Translations under genes and position numbers: made by a program
From: Bacteroides sp.
GTDB taxonomy: Bacteria > Bacteroidota > Bacteroidia > Bacteroidales > Bacteroidaceae
Direction of reading: 5' to 3'
DNA length: 47,241 nucleotides
Assembly (NCBI GenBank): GCA_019416685.1
Contig: DXWV01000022.1
Span: 38,602-85,842 of the forward strand
Notes under the pieces: generated by a model
Databases searched by the model: none
Told to the model about the DNA's origin: nothing
Seen by the model: the letters and a program-made list of their open reading frames with translations, nothing else
In this document: positions 17,322 to 26,013 of the stretch, piece after piece
How the letters are laid out: each line of letters begins with the position of its first letter
How positions within the stretch are numbered: the stretch's first letter is position 1

Positions 17322-17438
17322 CGATTGGACGATTTATAATTTACGATTAAAGGTCCTTCGTAGCTTAACAGAAATTCGAGATAAACAAATGGGGCATGAG
17401 GGAAACAAAATATTCTTTTGTCGTTTAGCTCATACCCC
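17322..17438. repeat. Partial ATTTACGATT repeat and stem-loop between the two permease genes
   Basis: CGATTGGACGATTTATAATT followed by TACGATTA (17322-17349) resembles one arm of the 15925 and 41725 elements, without a matching right arm. A separate hairpin pairs GGGGCATGAG (17391-17400) with CTCATACCCC (17429-17438), with one wobble. Nothing gene-like is seen in the 155-nt gap. Confidence 0.5.
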
Positions 17439-17467
17439 AATAATATAGCACTTAGTAAATAATAAAG

Positions 17468-18712
17468 ATGCGAATAGACATGGATACGTGCGAGGAAATC
17501 CTCATCACGATAACAAGAAACAAAACCCGAAGCCTGCTTACGGCATTCGGTGTATTTTGGGGTATTTTCATGCTTGTGGCACTCATTGGCGGCGGACAGG
17601 GTATGCAAAATGCAATGCAGGTACAATTTGAGGGGTTTGCTACCAACTCAGGATTTGCCTGGCCCCAACGTACAGGTGAGGCTTACAAAGGATTTAGTAA
17701 AGGACGTTGGTGGAGTATGAACATCGATGATATTGAACGGATACGCGAAAATGTAGAAGGTATTGAGCTTATTACTCCTTCCATTGCCCGCTGGGGGGCT
17801 AAATCCGTACACGAAGACAAAAAGTTCGACTGTATCGTAAAAGGTCTGCACCCCGAATATGAAAATATCGAAGCACAGGATATTGCACTCGGACGATTTA
17901 TAAACGATGTGGATATCCGCGAAGCACGTAAAGTGTGCGTCATCGGAAAGCGCGTATACGAAAGCCTGTTCACCCCGGGAACTGACCCGCTGGGGAAATA
18001 CATACGTGTAGACGGAATTTACTATCGCGTTATCGGCATGTCGGTAGCAGAAGGGAATATCAATATTCAGGGACAGTCGTCAGAATCGGTTATACTACCC
18101 TTCACAACCATGCAACGGGCCTATAACTTAGGACGTAACATAGAACTGGCCTGCTTCACGGTGAAACCCGGACTGAAAGTGACCGATATACAACCGGAAG
18201 TAGAACGTATCATTAAAGAAGCACACTTTATATCGCCGGACGACAAACAAGCAATCATGGTATTGAACACAGAAGCCATGTTTTCAATGATGGACAACCT
18301 ATTCACAGGAATACGCATTCTTATCTGGATGGTAGGACTGGGTACACTGCTGGCAGGAGCAATCGGGGTATCGAATATTATGATGGTGACTGTTCGCGAA
18401 CGAACCACCGAAATCGGTATTCGCCGTGCCATTGGTGCACGCCCCAAAGATATTCTCCAGCAGATTCTTTCCGAAAGTATGGTACTGACTACCGTAGCCG
18501 GAATGATGGGAATTTCATTTGCCGTGCTGGTACTTCAGGTTATGGATCTTACAATTACCAGTGACAGCGGAAGGTCTTTCGGCTTTCAGGTGACATTCGG
18601 CTTAGCCGTAGGTACTTGTCTGCTACTTGTCACGCTGGGCATGCTGGCAGGACTGGCACCTGCTTACCGGGCAATGGCAATAAAACCGATAGAGGCTATC
18701 AGGGACGAATAA
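17468..18712 (+). CDS. MacB-type ABC exporter permease, second copy
   Basis: The 414-aa protein has the same plan as the preceding gene: helix one SLLTAFGVFWGIFMLVALIGGG, a MacB_PCD domain, then the FtsX core with IGVSNIMMVTVRERTTEIGIRRAIGARP and the end AGLAPAYRAMAIKPIEAIRDE. The two copies are clearly paralogous but well diverged. The start could be ATG 17468 (MRIDMDTCEE) or ATG 17480 (MDTCEE); neither has a strong ribosome-binding site. Two different permeases beside a single ATPase imply a heteromeric inner-membrane complex. Confidence 0.92.
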   Translation: MRIDMDTCEEILITITRNKTRSLLTAFGVFWGIFMLVALIGGGQGMQNAMQVQFEGFATNSGFAWPQRTGEAYKGFSKGRWWSMNIDDIERIRENVEGIELITPSIARWGAKSVHEDKKFDCIVKGLHPEYENIEAQDIALGRFINDVDIREARKVCVIGKRVYESLFTPGTDPLGKYIRVDGIYYRVIGMSVAEGNINIQGQSSESVILPFTTMQRAYNLGRNIELACFTVKPGLKVTDIQPEVERIIKEAHFISPDDKQAIMVLNTEAMFSMMDNLFTGIRILIWMVGLGTLLAGAIGVSNIMMVTVRERTTEIGIRRAIGARPKDILQQILSESMVLTTVAGMMGISFAVLVLQVMDLTITSDSGRSFGFQVTFGLAVGTCLLLVTLGMLAGLAPAYRAMAIKPIEAIRDE

Positions 18713-18777
18713 CAAATACGTGCCCCCAAAGAAAAGTGAAAAACAAGAATAAAATAAAAATCAAAAATAAAACTAAA

Positions 18778-19881
18778 ATGAAAAAGTTTCTGAAAATCAC
18801 ATTGTTAGTACTTCTGGCAGCCGGTATTATAGGGACATTTGTATTCCTGTGGATGAAATCAAGACCCAAAGTTGTTGTATACGAAACCGTAACAGCAGAG
18901 GTGGCCGACCTTCAAAAAACAACCGTAGCTACGGGAAAAGTAGAGCCACGTGATGAAATTCTTATCAAACCACAGATCTCCGGTATCATTGACGAAGTGT
19001 ATAAAGAAGCCGGACAAAGTATCCGTAAAGGTGAAGTGATTGCCAAAGTAAAGGTCATTCCGGAACTGGGACAGGTAAACTCTGCCGAAAGTCGTGTGCG
19101 TCTGGCAGAAATCAATGAGAAACAGGCACAAACAGACTTTGATCGCATTGAAAAACTTTTCAAAGACAAGCTGATCAGCCGAGAAGACTTTGAGAAAAGC
19201 GAAGTAGCACTGAAACAAAGCCATGTAGAAGTGCAGACGGCCAAAGATGCTCTCGAAATCATCAAGGAGGGTATCACCAAAAACAGTGCTTCACTCTCCA
19301 GCACACTGATTCGCTCTACAATAGACGGACTGATCCTGGACGTTCCGGTAAAGGCCGGTAATTCGGTTATCATGAGTAATACGTTCAATGACGGAACGAC
19401 TATTGCTACGGTGGCCAACATGAATGACCTGATCTTTAAAGGCAAGATAGACGAAACGGAAGTAGGCCGTATCCACGAAGGTATGCCCGTAAAACTGACT
19501 ATCGGTGCATTGCAGAACCTGACATTCGACGCTACACTGGAATACATTTCACCCAAAGGTGTGGAAGAAAACGGGGCCAATCAGTTTGAGATAAAAGCAG
19601 CGGTATCCGTTCCGGACAGTGTACAAATCCGTTCGGGCTACTCGGCCAACGCAGAGATTGTGCTTCAACGTGCCCAGCAGGCATTAGCGGTGCCCGAAAG
19701 CGTGATTGAATTCAGTGGTGACTCTACATTTGTATATATAATGACAGATTCCGTGCCAGAACAGAAATTCCAGCGCAAACCGGTTATAGCCGGCATGAGT
19801 GATGGTATCAAGATTGAAATTAAAAGTGGCGTAACAGCCAAAGACAAAATCCGTGGAGCGGAAAAGAAAGATAAGAAGTAA
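18778..19881 (+). CDS. Periplasmic membrane fusion protein (HlyD/MacA/RND type)
   Basis: The 367-aa adaptor starts at ATG 18778 (MKKFLKITLLVLLAAGIIGT, an N-terminal membrane anchor); the longer frame from 18616 overlaps the permease gene and is rejected. A lipoyl/barrel-sandwich half (TGKVEPRDEILIKPQISGII) is followed by a coiled-coil hairpin (about 105-165, AESRVRLAEINEKQAQTDFDRIEKLF). The second lipoyl half is IRSTIDGLILDVPVKAGNSV. Beta-barrel and membrane-proximal domains follow, ending in a Lys-rich tail. It links the inner-membrane permeases to the TolC-like protein encoded 18 nt downstream. Confidence 0.92.
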   Translation: MKKFLKITLLVLLAAGIIGTFVFLWMKSRPKVVVYETVTAEVADLQKTTVATGKVEPRDEILIKPQISGIIDEVYKEAGQSIRKGEVIAKVKVIPELGQVNSAESRVRLAEINEKQAQTDFDRIEKLFKDKLISREDFEKSEVALKQSHVEVQTAKDALEIIKEGITKNSASLSSTLIRSTIDGLILDVPVKAGNSVIMSNTFNDGTTIATVANMNDLIFKGKIDETEVGRIHEGMPVKLTIGALQNLTFDATLEYISPKGVEENGANQFEIKAAVSVPDSVQIRSGYSANAEIVLQRAQQALAVPESVIEFSGDSTFVYIMTDSVPEQKFQRKPVIAGMSDGIKIEIKSGVTAKDKIRGAEKKDKK

Positions 19882-19899
19882 AATCAATAACAGGAAATT

Positions 19900-21213
19900 A
19901 TGAAAAAAGGACTTATTATATTCTCTCTTACCACACTCTGTGCCACCAGTCAGGCTCAGGAGGGGTGGACGCTACGCCAATGCATTGACTATGCCATCGA
20001 GCACAATATAGAAATTCAGCAAACAGCTAATGCTGCCGAACAAAGTGCTATAGAGGCAAATACGGCAAAGTGGGCAAGGTTACCGAATTTGAATGGCTCG
20101 GCAGGTCAGAGCTGGAGCTGGGGACGTTCGGCTTCACCGGTAGACAATACGTATAGTGACATCAATAGTGGTAGTACACAATTCGGTCTTAGTACCAATG
20201 TCCCACTATTTACCGGACTGCAACTACCCAATCAGTATGCCCTTAGCAAACTGAATTTCAAAGCTGCTATTGAAGATCTGAATAAGGCAAAAGAGGATAT
20301 TGCTATTAATGTGACATCTTCTTATCTACAGGTTTTATTTAATATGGAACTCAATAAAGTAGCAGCCAGCCAAGTTGAACTCAGTAAAGAACAATGTAAA
20401 CGTATCACCCGCCTGGCAGAAGTAGGAAAAGCGTCGGCAGCTGAAGTAGCTGAAGCTAAAGCACGAGTAGCACAAGATGAAATGAGTTTAGTACAAGCTG
20501 AAAACAATTACCAATTGGCTTTACTAAATTTGAGCCAATTACTGGAACTGTCTACTCCCAAAGGATTTTCACTCGCACAACCAGATACTCTTGTAGATTT
20601 CACCCCACTGACCCCACCGGATGATATATATACAGAAGCATTGAGTAATAAACCGGGTATCCGGGCTGCACAACTTCGTTTGGAAGGTAGTGAAAAGAGC
20701 ATACGCATCGCGCAAAGTAACTACTACCCACAACTTTCTTTCGGAGCAAATTTGGGAACGAATTTCTATACACTAAACGGATCTGCCGAGCACAGTTTCG
20801 GATCTCAGTTGAAAAACAATCTGAATAAAGGCATCGGATTCAATTTGAGTATACCACTGTTTAACCGTTTGGCTACCCGCAACCGTGTTCGTAGTGCCCG
20901 GTTACAGCAAACCAACCTCGCCCTGAAACTTGATAACACTAAAAAGGTGCTTTATAAAGAGATTCAACAAGCATGGTACAACGCAGTAGCTGCCGAAAGT
21001 AAATTCAACAGTAGTACAGCGGCCGTTGCTGCCAACGAAGAATCTTTCCGCCTGATGAGCGAAAAGTTCGACAACGGGAAAGCTACTTTCGTTGAATACA
21101 ACGAAGCCAAACAGAATCTGACAAAATCACTGTCGGACAAGATACAGGCAAAATATGATTATCTGTTCCGTACCAAGATTCTCGACTTCTACAAAGGAAA
21201 GGCTATTGAGTAA
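19900..21213 (+). CDS. TolC-family outer-membrane efflux protein
   Basis: The 437-aa protein has a signal peptide (MKKGLIIFSLTTLCATSQAQ) and two OEP repeats, each with long alpha-helical tunnel segments. WTLRQCIDYAIEHNIEIQ opens the first. AEVGKASAAEVAEAKARVAQ and EKFDNGKATFVEYNEAKQNL are the typical GxxxxxExxxAKxxL helix motifs in each half. It forms the outer-membrane channel of the exporter and is the last gene of the operon. Downstream a new promoter box begins. Confidence 0.93.
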   Translation: MKKGLIIFSLTTLCATSQAQEGWTLRQCIDYAIEHNIEIQQTANAAEQSAIEANTAKWARLPNLNGSAGQSWSWGRSASPVDNTYSDINSGSTQFGLSTNVPLFTGLQLPNQYALSKLNFKAAIEDLNKAKEDIAINVTSSYLQVLFNMELNKVAASQVELSKEQCKRITRLAEVGKASAAEVAEAKARVAQDEMSLVQAENNYQLALLNLSQLLELSTPKGFSLAQPDTLVDFTPLTPPDDIYTEALSNKPGIRAAQLRLEGSEKSIRIAQSNYYPQLSFGANLGTNFYTLNGSAEHSFGSQLKNNLNKGIGFNLSIPLFNRLATRNRVRSARLQQTNLALKLDNTKKVLYKEIQQAWYNAVAAESKFNSSTAAVAANEESFRLMSEKFDNGKATFVEYNEAKQNLTKSLSDKIQAKYDYLFRTKILDFYKGKAIE

Positions 21214-21234
21214 CCAATAATATCAGTATCTTTG
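21204..21234 (+). promoter_or_regulatory. Promoter of the EEP enzyme gene
   Basis: TATCTTTG at 21227-21234 matches TAnnTTTG; ATTG at 21204-21207 stands about 19-20 nt upstream as a -33 element, overlapping the end of the efflux gene. The start codon is at 21257, leaving a leader of about 15 nt. Confidence 0.6.
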
Positions 21235-21256
21235 CTTCATAAACAAAAAACTGTCT

Positions 21257-22837
21257 ATGAAGCAAAGGTTATTCCTATTACTGATTTTCCTGCCGGTCGC
21301 TCTGCTTGGTCAACAAAAGGTTATCTTCCCGGATGATTTTAATACAAGCCTGAATGGAAAGGATGTAACCATTACCAATCCGCTCATTATCACCGATACC
21401 CGACAATTAAGTTCTAATGGCATATTGGTTTTAGCCGCCGAACGCATACAGTCTGCCACAGAAGAACATGAACCTGGGATAGAAATGTATGCTCAATGGC
21501 AAAAAGACTTCCCTAAGCGCATACTATCCCTTAAAGTAGATAAAACAGCTTTTTACCGTACCGGACAACAAACCACCAACCTTACAGGAACGGTATCTGT
21601 CAGTAACGGCACTTATACAATCAGCTCTCAAATAACTCCTTCTTTCGCAGGTAATGAGCGTACTACTCACCCCCGGGAAATAACAGTACCACACAATCTG
21701 AAAATCGCCAGTTTCAATCTAAACTTCTACATTGCAAATTCGTCTTTGTGGAATCCGGACTACGGTGCAGCCAGCCAGAGTGAGTTCACACGCCAGCGCA
21801 CTAAAATACTTGCAGCTCTCAAAGCAATAAATGCAGACATATACGCACTCTGCGAAGTTGGTGAAGGAAAAACGGCCGTGCAGGACATTGTGGAAGGATT
21901 GAATGACATAGCCGGAACAAACCGGTATGCTTATACCGACAACGGGGATACGAAAGAAAGTACGTATACTAAAAATGTATTTGTTTACAACACGGATAAG
22001 GTAGAACCTTATAAAGAAGTCCTCACCATTGGTTCATATCTCAAACTCCGTCATGTGGCACAGGCCTTCAACCTGAAAGAGAATCAGGAAAGACTGATTA
22101 TCTCATTGAATCATTTTAAGTCGAAATCGTCTGGTAACGGCACCGATGCTGACCAATATGACGGACAGGGGAAATCAAATAATCAACGAAAAGCAGAAGC
22201 CCACACATTGGTCAACGAACTGAATACACTAACCAATTATTACGAAGATCCGGATATACTGATACTGGGAGATTTGAATGCATACTCCAGAGAAGACCCG
22301 ATACGGATACTTACAAATGCTTCTTTAGTGAACTTACTGGAACATTTCTCTCCGCAGGATTATAGCTATGTCTACAATGGAGCTATCGGTTATCTGGATC
22401 ACTCCATAGCCTCTGCCAGCATGAGTAAGCAAGTAGTAGATGCAGCGCCCTGGCATATCAATGCAGATGAACAAAGTAAATTTGGTTATAAAAATGCCGT
22501 AAACTATTCGCCGGATCCCTATCGCAGTTCTGACCATGACCCTATCATTACCACTTTAATGCTGGACCGTGCTACGGGTATTTATACTCCGGGGAACGGA
22601 TATAAAAACAGAATTCAGATATCCGGCAACCCACATGACGGATATCTCACTCTGCAAAGCGAACGTATAGACAAAGTAGAAGTACTTAGCATCAACGGAC
22701 AAGTACTTTTCACAAATACACCTGCCGTAGCAGGTAATTATTTCATTCTACCAACCAGCGGACTCACGAGTGGTTTTTATATCATTCGTGTTTACTGCAA
22801 TAATTATTGCATTACAGATAAAATTGTACTTCCATAA
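21257..22837 (+). CDS. Secreted endonuclease/exonuclease/phosphatase-family enzyme with sorting-type tail
   Basis: The 526-aa protein has a signal peptide (MKQRLFLLLIFLPVALLGQQ) and an N-terminal beta domain to about 145. The EEP metal-dependent phosphoesterase fold then follows: IASFNLNFY at 150-158, ALCEVGEG with E200, SLNHFKSKSSG with H286, ILGDLNAY with D339/N341, YLDHSIAS with D381/H382, and SSDHDPI with H427. All main catalytic positions of the DNase I-like family are present. The last 75 residues (ISGNPHDGYLTLQSERI, VEVLSINGQVLFT, LTSGFYIIRVYC) form a Por-type tail. Likely an extracellular nuclease or phosphodiesterase; the substrate cannot be told. It is transcribed from its own promoter. 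Confidence 0.87.
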   Translation: MKQRLFLLLIFLPVALLGQQKVIFPDDFNTSLNGKDVTITNPLIITDTRQLSSNGILVLAAERIQSATEEHEPGIEMYAQWQKDFPKRILSLKVDKTAFYRTGQQTTNLTGTVSVSNGTYTISSQITPSFAGNERTTHPREITVPHNLKIASFNLNFYIANSSLWNPDYGAASQSEFTRQRTKILAALKAINADIYALCEVGEGKTAVQDIVEGLNDIAGTNRYAYTDNGDTKESTYTKNVFVYNTDKVEPYKEVLTIGSYLKLRHVAQAFNLKENQERLIISLNHFKSKSSGNGTDADQYDGQGKSNNQRKAEAHTLVNELNTLTNYYEDPDILILGDLNAYSREDPIRILTNASLVNLLEHFSPQDYSYVYNGAIGYLDHSIASASMSKQVVDAAPWHINADEQSKFGYKNAVNYSPDPYRSSDHDPIITTLMLDRATGIYTPGNGYKNRIQISGNPHDGYLTLQSERIDKVEVLSINGQVLFTNTPAVAGNYFILPTSGLTSGFYIIRVYCNNYCITDKIVLP

Positions 22838-22858
22838 AAGAAAGTATACACTGAAAAA

Positions 22859-22897
22859 CGAAGCTCCGCGTTACTTTCTTGGTAACGCGGAGCTTCG
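22859..22897. terminator. Bidirectional terminator between convergent genes
   Basis: A perfect 16-bp stem (CGAAGCTCCGCGTTAC at 22859-22874 with GTAACGCGGAGCTTCG at 22882-22897, 7-nt loop) is flanked by AAAAA on the left and TTTTATTTTTA on the right. It serves the EEP gene and the DUF3836 gene. Confidence 0.93.
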
Positions 22898-22921
22898 TTT
22901 TTATTTTTATTACAAATATTT

Positions 22922-23422
22922 TTAATAAGCAAATGCTATCAGATTTGAATTATCGTCAACTCTGTTTACCACATTCATTGTCCAGTCGCTCTCTGATTTA
23001 CTCCACTTATAGTTCATATAGGCAACCGGCATATTTTGCTCATTCAACTCATAAACCGTCTTCTCTACTGAATCAATATACGCTCTGCGACTCTCATTCC
23101 AACGTGCATATTCCATTGTGATTTCATTGTTGGCGTACAAATAAGTAATTTTAAAATACGGAGTCCATTTGTCATGACTACCATCCCACTTAAATGCCTC
23201 TTTTGCAATCATTCTATTCTGATCATCATAAGAAAAATCATATTTCATATGACGATAAAGCGAACCATCCATACGATAGATAACCTTCGACGTAACTAAG
23301 TCACCCTCTTTAATTTCATTCGTTACAAAGTTCGTATCCTGTGCTTTTAACTCTGCATTTACGACACCTGTAATTGTCATTACTACTAAAACAATCATTC
23401 TGAAAAATACTGTAGTCTTCAT
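22922..23422 (-). CDS. Secreted DUF3836-type protein
   Basis: The 166-aa protein has a signal peptide (MKTTVFFRMIVLVVMTITGVVNA). The rest is rich in Tyr, Trp and charged residues in beta-strand-like repeats (YDFSYDDQNRMIAKEAFKW, FKITYLYANNEITMEYARW, YELNEQNMPVAYMNYKW). This resembles the DUF3836 family of Bacteroides secreted proteins, of unknown function. The repeats recall short YD-like strand repeats. It is monocistronic and ends at the shared terminator. Confidence 0.7.
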   Translation of the reverse strand: MKTTVFFRMIVLVVMTITGVVNAELKAQDTNFVTNEIKEGDLVTSKVIYRMDGSLYRHMKYDFSYDDQNRMIAKEAFKWDGSHDKWTPYFKITYLYANNEITMEYARWNESRRAYIDSVEKTVYELNEQNMPVAYMNYKWSKSESDWTMNVVNRVDDNSNLIAFAY

Positions 23423-23628
23423 AATCGTATATTTTTTATTAGTTAATTTTTTTCCTGTTTATATATTAGACGTATTGACTTATTCAAAGGTTGCATCACT
23501 TTCTGTTTTTTTTCGTTTTCTATTTGATAACCGCCTTCGTATATCTAAATGCAAGAGGTGTGCCAGAACAATAAAATACTGATAACCAACAGTATAAAAT
23601 AAATCCTTAGTGTACGAAAATGAACACA

Positions 23629-23672
23629 TGTACGCTTATATGCGGACAGTGTACTATTTTTAATTATCTTTG
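23629..23672 (+). promoter_or_regulatory. wzx promoter with upstream TGTAC words
   Basis: TATCTTTG at 23665-23672 fits the Bacteroides -7 box. The start codon is at 23684, so the leader would be only about 5 nt. No good -33 TTTG is seen; instead three TGTAC words (23611, 23629, 23650) occupy that region, and TGTACGCTTATATG (23629-23642) matches a 14-mer at 13730-13743 on the opposite strand. An activator-dependent promoter is a reasonable inference. Confidence 0.5.
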
Positions 23673-23683
23673 CCTATTGTTTT

Positions 23684-25111
23684 ATGGAACAACAAAAAGA
23701 ATATAGAAGCATCGTAAAAGCTACAGCCCTCTTCGGAGGCGTACAGGCTTTTCAGGTTCTGCTTACTTTGGTACGTACCAAAGTGGTGGCATTGCTTCTT
23801 GGTGTAGACGGTGTAGGTCTGTTAGGAATGTTCAATAATGCCATAAGCATGGTACAAAGCATAACGGGGTTAGGTATCAATCAGGGAGGTGTCAAAAGCC
23901 TCTCCTCTGCCGAAGATCCCCGTAAAGCTGCACAAATAGCAACTCTAATCCGGCAAATGAGCTTATATGCTGGCTTACTCGGTGCAGTGGTGGTGCTTGC
24001 ACTTTCTCCCTGGCTATCACAATGGAGTTTCGGAACCCGGGACTTTACAGGAGCATATATGTGGCTCGCCTGTACCATCTTATTTGATACGCTGACCAAA
24101 GGAGAACTTGCTATATTTCAAGGATTCCGACGCCTCCGTATTCTGGCACAAGCCAATCTACTGGGTGCATCTGCAGGACTTCTTATTTCACTACCTATTT
24201 ATTATATATGGAAAACGGATGGCGTTGTGGTTGCTATTATACTCTCTTCCATTTGTGGTTACTTTGCTACACTGCTGTTCCGCGACAAACAAAAAGTGCC
24301 ACCTTTATCTGTTCGTCAGGAAGGTAAAAGTATCATCACAATCGGAGCCATGCTTACCATCAGCGGTTTTGCCAGTACATTGGTCAGCTATCTATTCAAT
24401 ATATACCTTAGAAGTCACGGTGGATTGGAGGACGTGGGTATCTACCAGTCCGGGTTCGGACTGATAGACAAATACATCGGGCTTATCTTTGTGGCAATGA
24501 GTACCGACTACTACCCCCGACTGGCAGCTGTTCATAATCAAAACACGAAACTCAGTTCCATAATGAATCAGCAGACCGTAGTATCACTGCTGATACTGTG
24601 TCCGGTTATCACAATCTTTCTGCCAACAGCACCACTAATTGTCCGCCTGCTACTTACCAAGTCGTTCCTACCAGTCATTCCTTTTCTGTCATGGGCCATC
24701 TTAGGTATGATCTTTAAAGTGGTTTCTACCAGTATGGGATATATACTTATCGTTAAGGGAGCACACCGGTTATTTCTTGGTACTGAATTATTTTCATGGA
24801 GCACTATACTAATAACCAATATCATAGGATATACTGTATGGGGAATTGAAGGAATAGGGATTGCTTTTTTATTCAGTTATGTCTGCTATCTGACAGTGGT
24901 GGGAATTTCCTGCAGAAAAATCTTCAAGATTGTATTTAACCGGGAAGTATTATACCTATTTCTCTTTACCAGTACATTAGCTATAGCCAGTTTTATTTCT
25001 GTACGCTATCTGGTACCTGTCAATCCTTGGTATGGTTATGCAATATGTGTGTTATTAATCACATTTTCCTTATGGATTGCCATAAAAAGACTATGGCAGC
25101 ATATTAAATAA
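23684..25111 (+). CDS. Wzx-type oligosaccharide flippase (O-antigen translocase)
   Basis: The 475-aa polytopic membrane protein of the MOP superfamily has about 12-14 hydrophobic segments. The opening YRSIVKATALFGGVQAFQVLLTLVRTKVVALLLGVDGVGLLGMF is typical of Bacteroidota Wzx proteins, with repeated family blocks such as FSWSTILITNIIGYTVWGIEGIGIAFLFSY. It flips undecaprenyl-linked oligosaccharide to the periplasmic side. It heads a three-gene operon with two glycosyltransferases. No Wzy polymerase is present in the window, so a short, unpolymerised glycan is likely. Confidence 0.9.
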   Translation: MEQQKEYRSIVKATALFGGVQAFQVLLTLVRTKVVALLLGVDGVGLLGMFNNAISMVQSITGLGINQGGVKSLSSAEDPRKAAQIATLIRQMSLYAGLLGAVVVLALSPWLSQWSFGTRDFTGAYMWLACTILFDTLTKGELAIFQGFRRLRILAQANLLGASAGLLISLPIYYIWKTDGVVVAIILSSICGYFATLLFRDKQKVPPLSVRQEGKSIITIGAMLTISGFASTLVSYLFNIYLRSHGGLEDVGIYQSGFGLIDKYIGLIFVAMSTDYYPRLAAVHNQNTKLSSIMNQQTVVSLLILCPVITIFLPTAPLIVRLLLTKSFLPVIPFLSWAILGMIFKVVSTSMGYILIVKGAHRLFLGTELFSWSTILITNIIGYTVWGIEGIGIAFLFSYVCYLTVVGISCRKIFKIVFNREVLYLFLFTSTLAIASFISVRYLVPVNPWYGYAICVLLITFSLWIAIKRLWQHIK

Positions 25112-25128
25112 ATCACTATTTTTGCATA

Positions 25129-26013
25129 ATGAAGCCATTACTAAGTATAATCATCCCTTTTTATGGAACGGCAGATAAAAAAATGCTGGAACGTTGTATT
25201 GCTTCCATCCGCAATCAAGGTATGGAAACAGAGGACTACGAAATACTCATTGAAGATGATAATGGCAAAGGATTGGGTGGAGCACGTAACATTGGTATTG
25301 GTAAAGCCCGGGGAGAATATCTGTTATTTATAGATGCGGATGACTATCTATTTCCGGGAATGCTGGCACAATGTATGGTTCTGCTAACACAACATCCGGA
25401 TATGATATCCTTTGGTTTTCAACAAGTCTCACACTCCAATGAAACAGTTAGAAGTAAAGAAGAAGCCACATCCAAAACCTATCCGACAGGAGCTGCATTT
25501 ATGAATGAACATAATTTCATGGGTACAGCCTGGAGACATCTTTTTCTAAAAGAATGGCTTCTCAAACATCGGCTCGTATTCCCTGAAAATGCCTATCATG
25601 AAGATGAAGCATTCGTGGCCAAAGCTTATTTCCATGCCGGAACTACTATCATAACAAACTTGACAGTATATGCCTATTATCAGTGCCCCCATTCTATTTT
25701 GCACAAACAGGATGTAACCAACCGTACTCAACGGATACAGAATTTCCGGCAAATACTGACAGATCTGAAAAAATATCTGAAAGAGACAGCTGCAGAAGCT
25801 TCTCCACAGCAACAACGGGCGCTACAAAGGAGAATTCATTTCCTCACGATTGACTATATATTACAATTAATACACAACCATTATCCACTTTTGGGATATC
25901 CTGCGGCTCTAAAAGAGTTAAAGAAACATCAGTTTCTTCCATTACCAAATGAAAAATACTCATGGAAATACTCTATAGCCCGAATACCCCTCAATCTTTT
26001 TGCACTGCTATGA
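25129..26013 (+). CDS. Family 2 glycosyltransferase
   Basis: The 294-aa GT-A enzyme opens LLSIIIPFYGTADKKMLERCIASI and shows YEILIEDDNGKGLGGARNIGIGKARGEYLLFIDADDYLFPG, with the D-A-D metal motif. HEDEAFVAKAYF is in the place of the catalytic ED block. It transfers a sugar to a lipid-linked acceptor on the cytoplasmic face. It starts 17 nt after wzx; a TATTTTTG box at 25117-25124 in that gap could add a second, leaderless promoter. The stop overlaps the next start as ATGA. Confidence 0.88.
   Translation: MKPLLSIIIPFYGTADKKMLERCIASIRNQGMETEDYEILIEDDNGKGLGGARNIGIGKARGEYLLFIDADDYLFPGMLAQCMVLLTQHPDMISFGFQQVSHSNETVRSKEEATSKTYPTGAAFMNEHNFMGTAWRHLFLKEWLLKHRLVFPENAYHEDEAFVAKAYFHAGTTIITNLTVYAYYQCPHSILHKQDVTNRTQRIQNFRQILTDLKKYLKETAAEASPQQQRALQRRIHFLTIDYILQLIHNHYPLLGYPAALKELKKHQFLPLPNEKYSWKYSIARIPLNLFALL

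Noticed and set aside
18616..18777. Upstream extension of the membrane fusion protein
   Set aside because: Overlaps the permease gene; the ATG at 18778 begins precisely at the membrane anchor.
22879..23121. 80-codon plus-strand frame antisense to the DUF3836 gene
   Set aside because: Starts in the terminator stem region and mirrors the coding strand of the DUF3836 gene.
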